From Poecilobothrus nobilitatus (lineage: Eukaryota > Arthropoda > Insecta > Diptera > Dolichopodidae), in NCBI GenBank assembly GCA_947095535.1, contig OX352774.1:260125843-260189842 (forward strand): DNA of 64,000 bases, in the 5' to 3' direction. The stretch's first letter is position 1, and every line of letters begins with the position of its first letter. This document shows positions 12,471-23,454 of the stretch, piece by piece. The notes beneath the pieces were generated by a model that had not been told where the DNA came from, made no database searches, and worked only from the letters and a program-made list of their open reading frames with translations. A program made the translations under genes and the position numbers.

Positions 12471-13490
12471 ATAAAATAAACATTGCTTAAAAAATTGCGT
12501 AAAAAATGCATCTTTTTCCATATAAAAAAAAAAGAAAAGGGTTGGTTCAACATTTGAAAAATCAATTAAAATAGTATCCAAATTTATAGTCTTTAAGTCG
12601 GTTACACATTTTTTATTTGAATTGTTTATTGCATGCATATATTTATTTATATTAATTACACATTTTCAGGCTTTAAATAAAAATCCTTTACTAATTAAAA
12701 TCCAAAAAATATAACAAAAAGTTTCATAAAAATAGTTATGTTATGAGTTATATCAAATCAAACCGCAGACATAGAAGAAATAACGTAATCTTCTTTTTGA
12801 ATCACGTTAAATCAAATTCGCATAAAAAAAGTTTGTGTATCAGAATTACTTGTATTATAATAAATTGAGTTATTACTGGAATTGCATTAAAATCATCATC
12901 ATTATCATAATAAATGATTTCCAATTGCAAGTACTTCTCTGTGATTTGAATACAAAATCTTAAAAATTCGTGTAATTTTAATTTAGCAGGGTTCATCAAT
13001 ATTTTTATCAATGTTTGCTTAAAATTTTATCCAACAATTAATCTTATCAAAAAAATTAAATGAAACATAAAAAATTTATACAATTTTCAATTTTTTAGTA
13101 AACTTTCATCAATATTTCTGTCAATTTTTGAAAATCTCAAAAATATCATCATAAATAAACTGATAAAGTTATAAATATTGTAACTATAGTACAACCAATT
13201 TGTTATTCTATGTCTAAAATGTGGACCACGTGGAACATGATTATATTTTGCAACTTTTTTAACTTTACATAGTTTTTATACATAGAGTTAATCTAATGTT
13301 GAATCGCTAAAAATCATTACTACGTACATCATATTCATATATGTAAAGTGTGCAATATAATAAAACAAACTTTTAAAATTGTACTGATAAAATCGGTGAA
13401 GAATCGGTCACATTATATCAAATTTGATCAAAACTAATTTCCAAATTTTTTAGATTTTAATGGATGATAAAATTTGTATACCCGTAGGAT
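12471..13490. other. AT-rich spacer
   Basis: No gene, RNA or repeat recognised. Plain A/T-rich sequence leads up to the SINE at 13491. Confidence 0.4.
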
Positions 13491-13680
13491 GTTTTTTTTT
13501 AATGCATTTCTCTGTCACATAAATGTGGACAGGAAATTACACATCTTTTCCTGTTCAGGCGTGGCTGTAAATATCGTAAGGGAGAATAATTCTTACAACG
13601 TGTGTGGGATTCGAACCAACACTCCCTCGGTGCTTACAGCGTATTGAATGCGCTCTTACCCAATACGCCACCGACGCCCC
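13491..13680 (-). mobile_element. tRNA-derived SINE, family A, copy 1 (minus strand)
   Basis: Read on the minus strand, the element begins GGGGCGTCGGTGGCGTA, followed by a pol III A-box-like GGCGTATTGGGTAAGAGCG. A B-box-like GGTTCGAATCC follows about 40-50 bases on. A non-tRNA body (GCCACGCCTGAACAGG, then TCCACATTTATGTG) ends in AATGCATT and an A run. It matches the copies at 38851 and 52185 along its full length and is the least decayed at the A and B boxes. The plus-strand open frame 13604-13903 that crosses it is its antisense shadow. The B box and poly-A tail indicate an RNA polymerase III retroposon needing LINE machinery from elsewhere. Confidence 0.8.
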
Positions 13681-13724
13681 TCCTGTAAAATATAAATTTA
13701 CAAAAAAAAATAGTTGTAAGGCAG

Positions 13725-13860
13725 CGACTTCAGCTTGTCGCTCGATCGTTTTAAAATATCTAATTCGATCATTTTTTTTTTTGCAAAGATGTTCTGGATT
13801 TCAGATTCAAACAGGACTTAGGGGGATAGGGGGGAATCTTTCAAAGTTTTTTTTTTTTTT
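13725..13860. repeat. GC-richer fragment sharing a motif with 1385-1420
   Basis: It contains an ACTTAGGGGGATA-GGGGGGAATCTTTCAAAG stretch followed by a long T run, similar to the start of the island at 1385. A small inverted pair, GCGACTTCAGCTTGTCGC, lies at the left. Probably an old element fragment, and nothing is encoded. Confidence 0.3.
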
Positions 13861-16800
13861 TTTACAATTTCTAAGCGAATTTCGTATTAACATAAAAATT
13901 TAATGGCAAAATAATTTCAGAATGCTAAAACTTATGTTTATGGACGCAACATGTTATAATAACTTTAGTATATCGTTGCAGTTATCGCAGCTTTAATATT
14001 AACACATTCTAAGACAATAAAGAGAGAAGTTAGAGATACATTTAAGATTATGAAAAAATAGCGTCAGATTCGGCTAAAACATAAAACGGATTGCTATATG
14101 AATATTCGTACATATGTATATCTAAAATTTATTTTTTTTCGATATTATTTAATTTATAAATATAGGGACAATATTAACAATAATTAATTTAATATTTGAT
14201 ATAAAAAATATCCTTATAGGAAGTCTAATTAAATCAATAAAATTGAATAATAATTAAAACAGACAACAAATAGGCAAGTCTTCTTTTTTTTGTTTTTTTT
14301 TTACAGAATCTAAATTAATTTATTGATTTTTTTTTTTTTTTATTTTTCTCAATAATTATTGAGGACCACCTACGTTTCATTAAATTATTTTAAATTATCT
14401 TTCTATTTTATTTGTCTTCGGCTTTTTTTTTTTTTTTTTTTTTATTTTTTATTCATTTTATTAGATTGATTTAGTGTAGGTCTTTAATTTTCAATAAAGA
14501 AAAATATAAAAACTGAAAATAAAATAAAAATTGAATAAATTAATATTTATTCTATAAATTTAGCCAATATATTCAAATTATTTGTTTTAATTTTATTTTT
14601 ATTTATTCTTTTTGTTTTTTTGATCATTTTATTTTATTTATTGATCTAGATTTAAAATTTAACAAAAATAAAAAAAAAAATACAAAATAAAAAAATGAAT
14701 GAAACAGAAATGCAGATTTTATTTTATCTTTTAATTCTTAATACAATGTACATTTTAAATTTTGTTCTTTTAACTCTTGTTGGAATGTAGGACTGAAATA
14801 AGTTCTTTTTCAATTTTAATCTTTTAATAGACATTGGTTTGCAATAAACAAAATATTTTTTAAATAACGGGTTTTTGAAATTTTCAGTCTAAAGTATTCT
14901 TTTTTTTGATATAACTGCAAAAAAATTTCTAATGAAGTGTCATTTTTCTCATCACATTTCATAGAATGCCTTTATAGATAAGATATAACTTCTGAATGGG
15001 TTGTTGGAGCTAGAAAATAAGATTTTTTGAATGATTGTTTTTTTTTTTGTTTTAAACTGAAACTTTTTGTCTAATTATAAAAATTAGAGCATATATGGTC
15101 GACAAATGAAACCAACATATTTGGGATTGTTGGACTATTGTATAAGTTCGAATTTTTAAGAGAATTTCTTTGAACAGCTGGAGATATTTAAAATTTAGCA
15201 ACAACAACTGATGTAAACTTAAACATAATCTCGAAACTATGAAAATATTTTTTGATAATTGTGGCTAAATTGGTTCACTGTTGAGTGCATTAATATTTTT
15301 CTCGCTATATTAGTGGACAAAAATCTGAAAGAATCTCAGTGGACAAAGAATCTGATCTTTGGTATCTGAAGAATAAAACGCTATGTTTGTTTGTTGACAA
15401 TTTGTAAAACTATTTGGTAACTATTTGTAATTTTCTTTTTTTGTTATTTTATGTGGCATGCATGGTTTTGTTTTTTACATTCATTTTGATTTCAAATTAT
15501 TCAAAAAATAAATAAAGTTTATTGATCTTATGTATAGCTGCAGTAGCTTTTTTTTCTAGTGTATCTAATAATACAAACTAATTAAAACAATATTTGCTTT
15601 TCTTTTATCATTCTATTTTAATTTTTACATCACAAAATTTATTTTCTTTACTTTTCATTTTCATCCTGAAAAAAAAAAAGTCTATAGTGAAAATTATTTT
15701 AATTCAATCATTTAATTTACTTTATTTTTTTTCTTTATAATTTCTTTAAATTTAAAAATTATTTTGAAAAAAATTTTTAATAAAAATGTAATTACATTTT
15801 TTTTTTTTTTTTTTTTTAAATAAAATAACAAAAAATAAAATTTTGATTTGACTCGACTCGACCTGTCTTCATATCATAAAGTCGAGTACATTTTCTTTTT
15901 CATATTTATTTAATAACGAAAACAAAAATAGATAAATCTCAGATGAAAAGATTAGACACGAAAAATAAATTTTCACCACGATGGCGCATTGTATCAGAAC
16001 TTATGACTAAATAAAAAGATTAAAAAAAATGTTAAGAAAACTCTTTATTTATGTTAAAAATAGTTAGAATTTATACGTAAATAAAAAAGATAATGGAAAT
16101 TTTTGGAAAATTGTTTTTGTAGGGTTGCATGCTTCAATTAAGTTAACTTGTATAAAACTCGATATTTAGGAAAAAAAATTTGAAGGATTCCCTCCTATCA
16201 GGATATTAAAAGTATTAAACAAAATTTTTATTCACTCTTCTGCGTAATACTTGTGCAACAATTCATTTTCATAAATATGTAGTATAGGTCCTGTTTGAAA
16301 TTGAACCCTCAGAATCCTCAGAACTCAGAACATCTTTCATATACTCTCTAATTTGCGGGAGAAAATGATCGATATTTTAAAATACAACTGAGTATAGTAA
16401 AGAATAATCCAAAAAATTTCTTTTTTTCTATCTCTTCATAAAATTTTGCTTCTTTTCTACAAAACCTTCCACAAATCTTCATTGCATCATTCTAGCTATA
16501 GGCTAGCATCACAAACCTTCATAGCATCATATAGCTATTTTAAGTTTTTTATTAACAATTATATATGAGATTTTATTCGTTATTGATGAGGTTTTAATCT
16601 TTATTTTTTTAGGTGTTTATTCCAGAAATAATTAAAATTTAGCAGCTAAATTTGAATCTTTACACTTCTTTACCTAAAACTTAAAATGTGAATACCTATC
16701 TTCATATGATATATTTCATATAAATAACTAGGATTTAAACCATAGAACTCAATCTATATTTTCTTATAAAAATTGTAGCAGCTGCTGGTTAAAAAAGAAA

Positions 16801-18152
16801 AAAACAATCTTATCGCGTTAGTTAAAAGGAAAAATCAACTACTTAGTCAAAAAATGTAAAGAATGTGCAATTCATTGCTTCACTCTTTTAAATGCCAAAA
16901 CAAACAAAAAATATAAATAAGTAGTCCAAAAGGTAGTCCAATTCAAGAAAAGGCTGATTTTATAAGAATAGCAACTTTTTTATAAGTGAAATAAGTTTTT
17001 ATCAACCAAAATAATAATTTAAATAATTAGATTTTATTTAAATTCTAAAGTAAACCATATAGTTGTATAAAAATATAAAATGTATAGATAGTTGTAACAA
17101 CGCAGAGCCGCAGATTTATTTAATCACTTTTTGCTCCACTAACTATGATTAAAAAAAAAATCACATCAATTTTCTGTTCATACATAAAAATTCATTTTTC
17201 ATTTAAAACTTAAAATTAATTTAATTTCACTATCTATTATAAATCGTATCCACAAATTTAGTATACACTTACATATACGATTTTATAGATTTATAAACGA
17301 GTCATATTAAAGTATCAACAACAAGAAGTAAAAATCATTGGCTGTATTTATAAGATTAAGCTAATTCGAAAATTAAAGAATATTTAAGAAATAACAAGAC
17401 GAAAGACGAGTACAAAAGCATAAGTGGTTGTGTTTGTTGATTTCAATATGGATTCACATTATAATATAGATGTACATAAGTACCATATTGAATGCAGCAT
17501 TTAGATACTGTATGCCTTTTTTAAATTCAATGTTATTTGCATTTAATTTCCATTTCAAGTTTTAAATTTGAATGATATTTAATTTTGAAAAATGCATTTC
17601 TGCAGTAATGTACCAGCATCAGCAGTTCTTCTTATTTCATTTTCTGGAATGGTTTTTTTTTTTTGGGAAAACTATTTTTAAAGAAAAAATTCACTAGGAT
17701 TTTGGATAATGATAAAGAAAACGCAAACAACATATAATATTATTTAAATATCAAGCTGAGCACACGTGTTTCCCAGATCACATATCATACAAATTTTTAT
17801 ATTCTTATAGATACATATATGCATAATATATGTATGAATAAATGTATGTAAACAGAAATAAAAAAATAGTGATTAAAAGTAAAGAAAACAAACAGGTATT
17901 CCGTAACAGATAAGTTTAATGCTATCTTTACATGCCTTTTGATACATGAAACCATACAATATACTGCTGATATATTATACAACATGTTACATGGATTAAT
18001 TTTATTATTTTAAGTAAATAATTATTTTTAAGTTAATTTTCTTAAATGATAAAAAATAAATTATATTAATATTTCATTTGGTTCTATTCGCTTAATCCAA
18101 AAAATAACTTCAACTATGTACATATAAAACAAAAATTTCAGAATTACTGTTA
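13861..18152. other. long AT-rich spacer
   Basis: No gene is recognised. Long T runs occur around 14423-14443 and 15799-15817. A local direct repeat of about 29 bp (CACAAATCTTCATTGCATCAT-like, 16469-16498 and 16509-16537) is present. Open frames here are all below 65 codons without domains. Confidence 0.45.
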
Positions 18153-18158
18153 TAACGG

Positions 18159-18186
18159 GTTTTCCAATTTGAGTGATATGATTTCT
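18159..18186 (+). repeat. mariner left terminal inverted repeat
   Basis: 28 bp beginning GTTTTCCAATTTGAGTGATA, identical in reverse complement to the right end. About four further outer bases match imperfectly up to the TA. Confidence 0.9.
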
Positions 18187-18266
18187 AAGTGACGTTCGGC
18201 CATTTGTAGTACGTTATGATCTGTCATTTTTTTTTCATTGTATTCATTAATGTTTACAATTTCATC

Positions 18267-18954
18267 ATGGACCACCGTAAACGTCGTGAATTTGCTGATT
18301 TTGTCTTGGAACAACTTTTTTTAAGTAAATCATCTTCTCCGAGGAGGCTTACTTTCATCTGAGTGGTGAGGTAAATAAACAAAACTGTCGATTCTGGTGT
18401 GAAGAAAATCCACAAATTATTCATGAACAACCATATTACATTCACCTAAATTGACAGTTTGGTGTGGTTTTTGCTGTGGTGGAATTATCGGTCCGTACTT
18501 CTTTCGAAATAAAGCTGGTAACACCGTTACTGTCAATGGAGAGCGGTATAGATCGATGATAACCAACTTTTTATGGCCGAAATTGGAAGAAGTTGATCTT
18601 GACAACATCTGGTTCCAACAAGACGGGGCTACGTGCCACACAGCACGTGCGACAACCGAATTATTGCGAGAAAAGTTTGGAGATTCGATTATTTCAAGAA
18701 ATTGTGATATTGAATGGCCTCCAAGAAGTTATTATTTAACACCATTAGACTATTTCTTGTGGGGTTATTTGAAGTTATTGGTCTTTAGCAATAAACCAGA
18801 CTATCTTCAAGCTTTAGAAGTAAATATTGAACGTGCTATTCATGACATACGAATTGATTTAGTGGAGAAAGTGCTCGAAAATTGGGTTCATCGAATTCGT
18901 TTCTACAAAAGAAGTCGTGAAGGCCATTTGCATGATGCTTTATTCAGAACTTAA
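18267..18954 (+). pseudogene. mariner-like transposase, C-terminal half, frameshifted
   Basis: Three pieces in different frames read as one transposase. From an ATG at 18267 comes an arginine-rich stretch followed by REFADFVLEQL. A one-base loss in an A run near 18327 shifts into the frame with FSEEAYFHLSGEVNKQNCRFW (18335-18397). A second one-base loss near 18449 leads into the long open part, 18451-18954 (167 codons). Catalytic triad: the first Asp, normally in FSDEAHF, is Glu here (codon 18341-18343). The second is D in QQDGATCHTA (18622-18624). The third is D in TPLDYFLWG (18748-18750). There are 41 residues between the second and third, the DD41D spacing reported for the rosa clade of mariner elements. 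The substitution, two frameshifts and the missing N-terminal half make it non-functional. Antisense open frames over it are shadows. Confidence 0.88.
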
Positions 18955-19030
18955 TTTATCGATTGTACTTCACATTAAATAAAAAACATTTGAATTTCCT
19001 TAATAATTAGTGTGTTTTTTTTTTTTGAAA

Positions 19031-19058
19031 AGAAATCATATCACTCAAATTGGAAAAC
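19031..19058 (-). repeat. mariner right terminal inverted repeat
   Basis: Exact reverse complement of the left repeat, followed by CGCTG and TA. A T run immediately precedes it at about 19015-19026. Confidence 0.9.
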
Positions 19059-19064
19059 GCTGTA

Positions 19065-19780
19065 CAACTGTTCCCAAAAGTTGGTTATTCATTATATGTG
19101 TAAAATTATATTTTTGGAAACGATTTTAATTGTTAACAAAATTGAACAGAAAAAATTAATTTACTTTTAATCAATGTTATACAAATACTTAATTAATACT
19201 TTTATTAAACGCAATTATTTTAAATTTGACATGTTTGTTAAGAATTTTTGAGACGATTTCAAGAGATTTTTTTTTAATAATATTTAGAATTAAAAATTTG
19301 GATTGTATTCAAAGTACTTATATAATATAAGTTTTAGTACAGACTATACAGTACTACATAGAAATCTAAGTATTACTAAATAATAATTTCTATAAAATGT
19401 TTCGTCATTGAAATTTGATTATGTAATACATTCTTTAATTTTTTATATTTTTCTAAATTTGTTTGATTTAAACACTTGAGGATATGGTGATATGGGATTT
19501 ATTTATTTGTGGTTGTGGAATTGTTTTTTTTTTTTTTGATATATAAATATATTGTTCTTTGAATATTCCCTTTTAAAAAAATTATTTTCATTTGCTATTT
19601 TTGATTTGTGTTTAAATTTTACATTCGTCAATCAAAAATTTTTTAAAACAATAAAGTGAACTTTTTATTGTTATTTATGAAGAAGATTTATAGTAAACAC
19701 AAATTATTGTATTGAAGAAATTAAATAAATGATAGGAAAATAGAAAATAAAATTTTTCCAATCTATAATGAATTGAGTGT
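19065..19780. other. AT-rich spacer
   Basis: No gene recognised. It separates the mariner element from a small MITE. Confidence 0.4.
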
Positions 19781-19966
19781 ACAGGATGTTCAGCTGTAAA
19801 AGATCTTAAAGGAACGATAGAGAATTTAGGGAAAAAGCATTGAATTATTTTTTGAAAACTTCATTTGAAAATTTGAATTTCTTCATCTCAAAAACCGTTT
19901 CGAATATTACTCTGCCACATATTTTTTTCTTTTTTGCAAATTTCCATAATCGGACGGACACCTTGT
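19781..19966. mobile_element. short TA-flanked MITE, ~186 bp
   Basis: The left end is (T)ACAGGATGTTCAGCTGT and the right end, read inward, is (T)ACAAGGTGTCCGTCCGAT. Both resemble the ACAGGGTGTCC ends common on small insect Tc1/mariner-type MITEs. The interior has ATTTGAAAATTTGAATTTCTTC and a CTCAAAAACCGTTTCGAATATTAC segment, with no coding capacity beyond a chance 63-codon frame. The ends are imperfect, so the exact boundary is uncertain by a base or two. Confidence 0.5.
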
Positions 19967-20159
19967 ATCATTACATATTAAAAAATAAAATTTTAATTTT
20001 TCTTTTCATTATTTGTGATTTGTTTTTATAGGGTTATGAAAATAGTTTTAAAAGTTTGGCTATAATATTGATATCAAAATATTCGTGAAACAGATAGAAA
20101 ACTGTTTATGAAAATAAAATGGAGCGTTTTTAAAAATAAAATAATTATTCTAATTATGT

Positions 20160-20525
20160 TTATACCTTTTTACTTTAAATGCTTTAAAGGCATTTTTACT
20201 TTAAGTGAAAACTTTTTACTTAAAGGGAAAAAATACTTTAAATAAAGATATTTTACTTTAAGTAAAGATATTTGTTTTTTTAACTGAAAATGTTTTACTT
20301 TAAATGAAGACATTTTTACTTTAAGTGATGACTTTTTTTACTTAAAGTGAAGAAATTTTTACATTAAATGAAGATTTTTTACTATAAGTGAAAATATTTT
20401 GACTTTAACGGAACATTTTTTACTTTAACGGACCTTTTTTTTTCTTTAAATGAAGACATTTTTTACTTAAAGTGAAGAATTTTTTATTTTAAATGAAGAT
20501 ATTTTACTTTAAGTGAGGAAGAATC
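20160..20525. repeat. minisatellite of a ~20-23 bp TTTTACTTTAAGTGAAGAYA unit
   Basis: About 15 or more imperfect units follow one another, each a variant of TTTTTACTTTAAGTGAAGACA (AAATGAAGA, AAAGTGAAGAA, AACGGAACA forms). Units differ by single-base changes and by length of the T run. Each unit carries the partly self-complementary core ACTTTAAGT or ACTTAAAGT. Nothing is encoded. Confidence 0.8.
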
Positions 20526-21579
20526 TTTACTTTGTCAAATTTTATTTTAGTGTCAATAACTTTTCTATAAAGAAGCTAATCAAATAATTTTTAAGTTTCA
20601 ATACAAAAGTTTCGTAAATTTTTTCTAATTAATGAATCGATTATAATTATTTAACTTATTTAGGTATTAAGGTAAAAAAGAAGGTACCTATATACATAAT
20701 TTACAAAATAAACATTAAAAATGGGTATGTGAAAACCACTGCATGCATACCCATTTATTCAACCAAATTGTATATATATATATATGTCAAACTAAATAAA
20801 ACTTTTAATTTTTGGGCGATTAATTTACAAGGAAACGTTTAAAAAGGAATAAGACAAAAAAAAAAAAAAACTGATAAACTGACAAAATGTTATCTTTATA
20901 TGTAAATTTTATAGCTTTCGCATATATTTATATGTCACAGCTATATTTAAGTTTAAAAATGAAACATGAAAATTCCCACAATTAAAATCTTATTGTCTAA
21001 AATAAGTTAAAACATATATGTATACACATACAAACATACATTAAATAATTTGAACACAAAAAAAAATTTTAGTCAATAGAAAAAGGAAAAAATGACTTCA
21101 TAGCTTAACTTCATTAATTTTCAAATAAATTTTTAAAATATGTTAGACGCACGTGACTTTTAAATTTTTTTTTGCCTTGATTTGCGACATAAAATAAAAA
21201 ATTAAACAAAAAAGTTTAAAAGGAAATAATTATTATAGAATTCACTTACATTACATGATTCAGCTATAATAAAAAAAAAAAAGAAAAAATTAAAAACTGT
21301 AAAAAAAAAAAAACTGTTGAGAAAAAAGATTACATAATTTTAATATTAGAATTATTTTTCTAATATAAATTCCAACAATAGTCACAATAATAATTAAATA
21401 TACTTAGAAAACTTTAAAAATAATTAAAAGTTTTGCAAGAGCTGCAAGAATTGTAGACTTTGAAAATCAAAAATTACGAAAATAGTTTTTTAAAGGGATG
21501 AAAAAGTGTAATTAAAACTATACCTTCAAAAATATGTGTAGAGTGGCATTGGTGAACAACATGTGTGTTTTTAGTCTAC
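20526..21579. other. AT-rich spacer
   Basis: No gene recognised. A-rich runs occur around 20857-20870 and 21270-21312. A short AAAATGGGTATGTGAAAACC...ATACCCATTT inverted pair lies near 20718-20756. Confidence 0.4.
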
Positions 21580-22335
21580 CGAAAATAGCCCCGCAAGAAA
21601 TAATCCCAAAAAAAAAATGAAATAACACCCAACAAAATAGGAGATTATTTCATTTGCCCGAACAACAAAGTTTTGAAAATCAAAATTCCAAAATCAAAAT
21701 CTCCCGAAATTCAAAATGGCGAATTTCAAAATTTGTGTTATACATATATGTATATATTGTTTACGTATATGTGTATAAATATATGGCTAATGGCTATGTG
21801 ATATTTTGAATTAGCACGGATTTTAAAGTTGGATGCAAAGTCAGGGTTTCAATAATTTGTTTAGTTGAGATTTGGGAGCTGTAGCTAAATTTGTTCAGCG
21901 GGGATTTGGGAGTTGATGTTTAAATATGTATATGTTATAAAAATAACAAAATGTTAAAGTAATGGCTATATAAATTGCCCGCACATGTTCAAACTTGTTT
22001 AATTGCCATCGAGAATTTTCAAACACTATGGAACAAATATTTACCATTGAAGATAAAATTTGCGAAGCTCCTACCCCATTCGCTAAAATAGCTTCAGTAA
22101 TTTAACCAAATGACAAAATAATTAATTTGGTAAAACATTTAGAACATCGTATAAAAAAAATTTAATAGAATAGAAAACTAAAGCACCAAAATAATGATAC
22201 AATCCATCAATTTTTGGGGGACTACTTCACTGCACTTTGTATATATATATGGGAGATTATTTCCCAAACAAACTTTTGGGGTGTTATTTTATTTTGTTTT
22301 AGGATTATTTCTTGCGAAGTTACTTCCGAGAGCCA
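21580..22335. mobile_element. non-autonomous DNA transposon with ~60-75 bp imperfect inverted ends
   Basis: The left end (about 21580-21655) reads GAAAATAGCCCCGCAAGAAA, then TAATCCC, AAATAACACCC and GGAGATTATTTC. The right end (about 22248-22332), in reverse complement, reads GGAAGTAACTTCGCAAGAAA, then TAATCCT, AAATAACACCCC and GGGAAATAATCTCCC. Matched blocks are in the same order, so these are long terminal inverted repeats with divergence. The interior (~600 bp) encodes nothing recognisable and includes a segment related to the left-edge repeat at 184-382. The superfamily is not clear and no target duplication was identified. Confidence 0.6.
21795..21850. repeat. dispersed copy of the 184-382 repeat segment
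   Basis: GTGATATTTTGAATTAGCACGG followed by ATTTTAAAGTTGGATGCAAAG and CAGGGTTT parallels GTGAGATTCTGAGTTAGGAGAG, ATTTTAGAGTTCGATTCAAAAG and CAGGTTTG near 262-315. It lies inside the MITE-like element. Confidence 0.5.
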
Positions 22336-22410
22336 TGTATTTAATTAAAATTAGTTTTAAAGCTGGTATTAAAATTTAAGACATAATATCAATTATTCTT
22401 TTTTTTAAAA

Positions 22411-22500
22411 ATGAACGCTGCGAGCTTACGCGTCAGTAATCATTAGTCTCTAGAAGATGTCTTATGCACCTTTAAGGCGTAGTCTCCTATTCCTATTCGG
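22411..22500. repeat. old dispersed repeat, also present (split) at 31011-31220
   Basis: GAGCTTACGCGTCAGTAATCA here matches GAGCTAACGCGTCAATAATCA at about 31017-31037. The following TGCACCTTTAAGGCGTAGT resembles GTGTACCTTAAAAACGTATAGT at about 31193-31213. The second locus is interrupted by a retroposed insert, so this uninterrupted copy shows the pre-insertion arrangement. Confidence 0.5.
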
Positions 22501-22796
22501 CCCGAGTTGGTGTTGAGTTTTTCTTAATTGATGTCACAATGATACCATTCTGATGGAACAAACTTTGAAAGCTTTTCAGATTCATATCAGAGAATTGATC
22601 CAATACTTAGATAAAAAGAAACTAATAATATACTTCCATCTTTTTCTTGACGGACTGAGACAGGTGTAATATAAACTAAAATTTTATATTTGATAAATTT
22701 AGAAAAATTATATTTAAAAAAAAAAATTTTTTTTAATTTGTTTTTAGTTACATTTTTTTTTAAATTTATAACTGTATTTGTGTGTTATTATCATTA

Positions 22797-22827
22797 CTAG
22801 TAAAAAAGCCCGTCATACGACGGGTAT
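22797..22827 (-). mobile_element. Helitron-like 3' terminus (minus strand)
   Basis: On the minus strand, a perfect 6-bp stem with 4-base loop (CCCGTCGTATGACGGG) is followed by CTTTTTTA and then CTAG, with T as the next flanking base. A short GC hairpin about ten bases before a CTRR end, inserted 5' of a T, is the standard description of a Helitron 3' end. The body would extend rightward from here, toward and possibly including the tandem array. The 5' end (TC after an A) was not located, and no Rep/helicase coding is present, so at most a non-autonomous element. Confidence 0.45.
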
Positions 22828-23454
22828 AAGTAGAAAAATAAAGCTTTTGTGAAAGTTTCCTCAGTTTTATGAACAATTTAATTTTAGTAAATTTATTCAA
22901 ATACTTATATGTATTATATTTAGATATTGATAAATGTAAAATTTATTGCTAAAGTGTTTTAAATAATGAAAAACCTCAATGATGCTGTGAAGTAGTTTCT
23001 TTCAAAAATGTAATAAAAATGATTATTTAATAAATCTCATCTCTTGTAAATTTCTTTGTCAAGCTTTGGATTAAAAAACCAAAGGTTGGATTAAAAACCA
23101 ATGGTAAATAAATTTTTGCCAATAGTATCAAAAATTTTCGCTTCGAAAAAATACAGTATCAAACTTTATAATTTTGAAACTAAACTACACTGATCTGATG
23201 CATTTGCCTAATTATAATATATAGTACACTTGTTATATTTTTCTATGGTTGCCATAGCAAATGCTTCAAAACTTTCTTTGTTATATTTTTCAAACAAATT
23301 TTTACTCTATCCGTAATAATATTCTGTCTCTTTATCTATCGCTTTCTCTACAAAATCTTCACACCGTAAGTTTTACGCACCTTTTATGTAAAACAATAAA
23401 AATTGGCTGTGCATATAATGTTGAAGTTTTAGAAAATAAAAATCATAAAAGAAG
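22828..23454. other. AT-rich spacer between hairpin terminus and array
   Basis: No gene recognised. A GTTTTACGCACCTTTTATG motif near 23370 resembles the start of the array unit (GGTTTTACGCACCGCTTT at about 23540), so the array's outer decayed edge may reach this far. Confidence 0.4.

Larger units (their letters stand above)
18155..19062 (+). mobile_element. mariner-family transposon (DD41D type), internally deleted, 908 bp
   Basis: Perfect 28-bp terminal inverted repeats (18159-18186 and 19031-19058) lie just inside TA dinucleotides at 18153-18154 and 19063-19064, the expected target duplication of Tc1/mariner elements. Between them is the C-terminal half of a transposase. Known mariner elements of this kind are about 1.3 kb, so roughly 0.4 kb, coding for the N-terminal helix-turn-helix DNA-binding part, appears missing. 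The intact TIRs mean it could once have been mobilised in trans. The frame is broken, so it is not autonomous. Confidence 0.88.

Noticed and set aside
13604..13903. 99-codon frame starting MGFEPTLPRC
   Set aside because: It is the antisense reading of a tRNA-derived SINE (B box and A box complement), followed by unrelated sequence.
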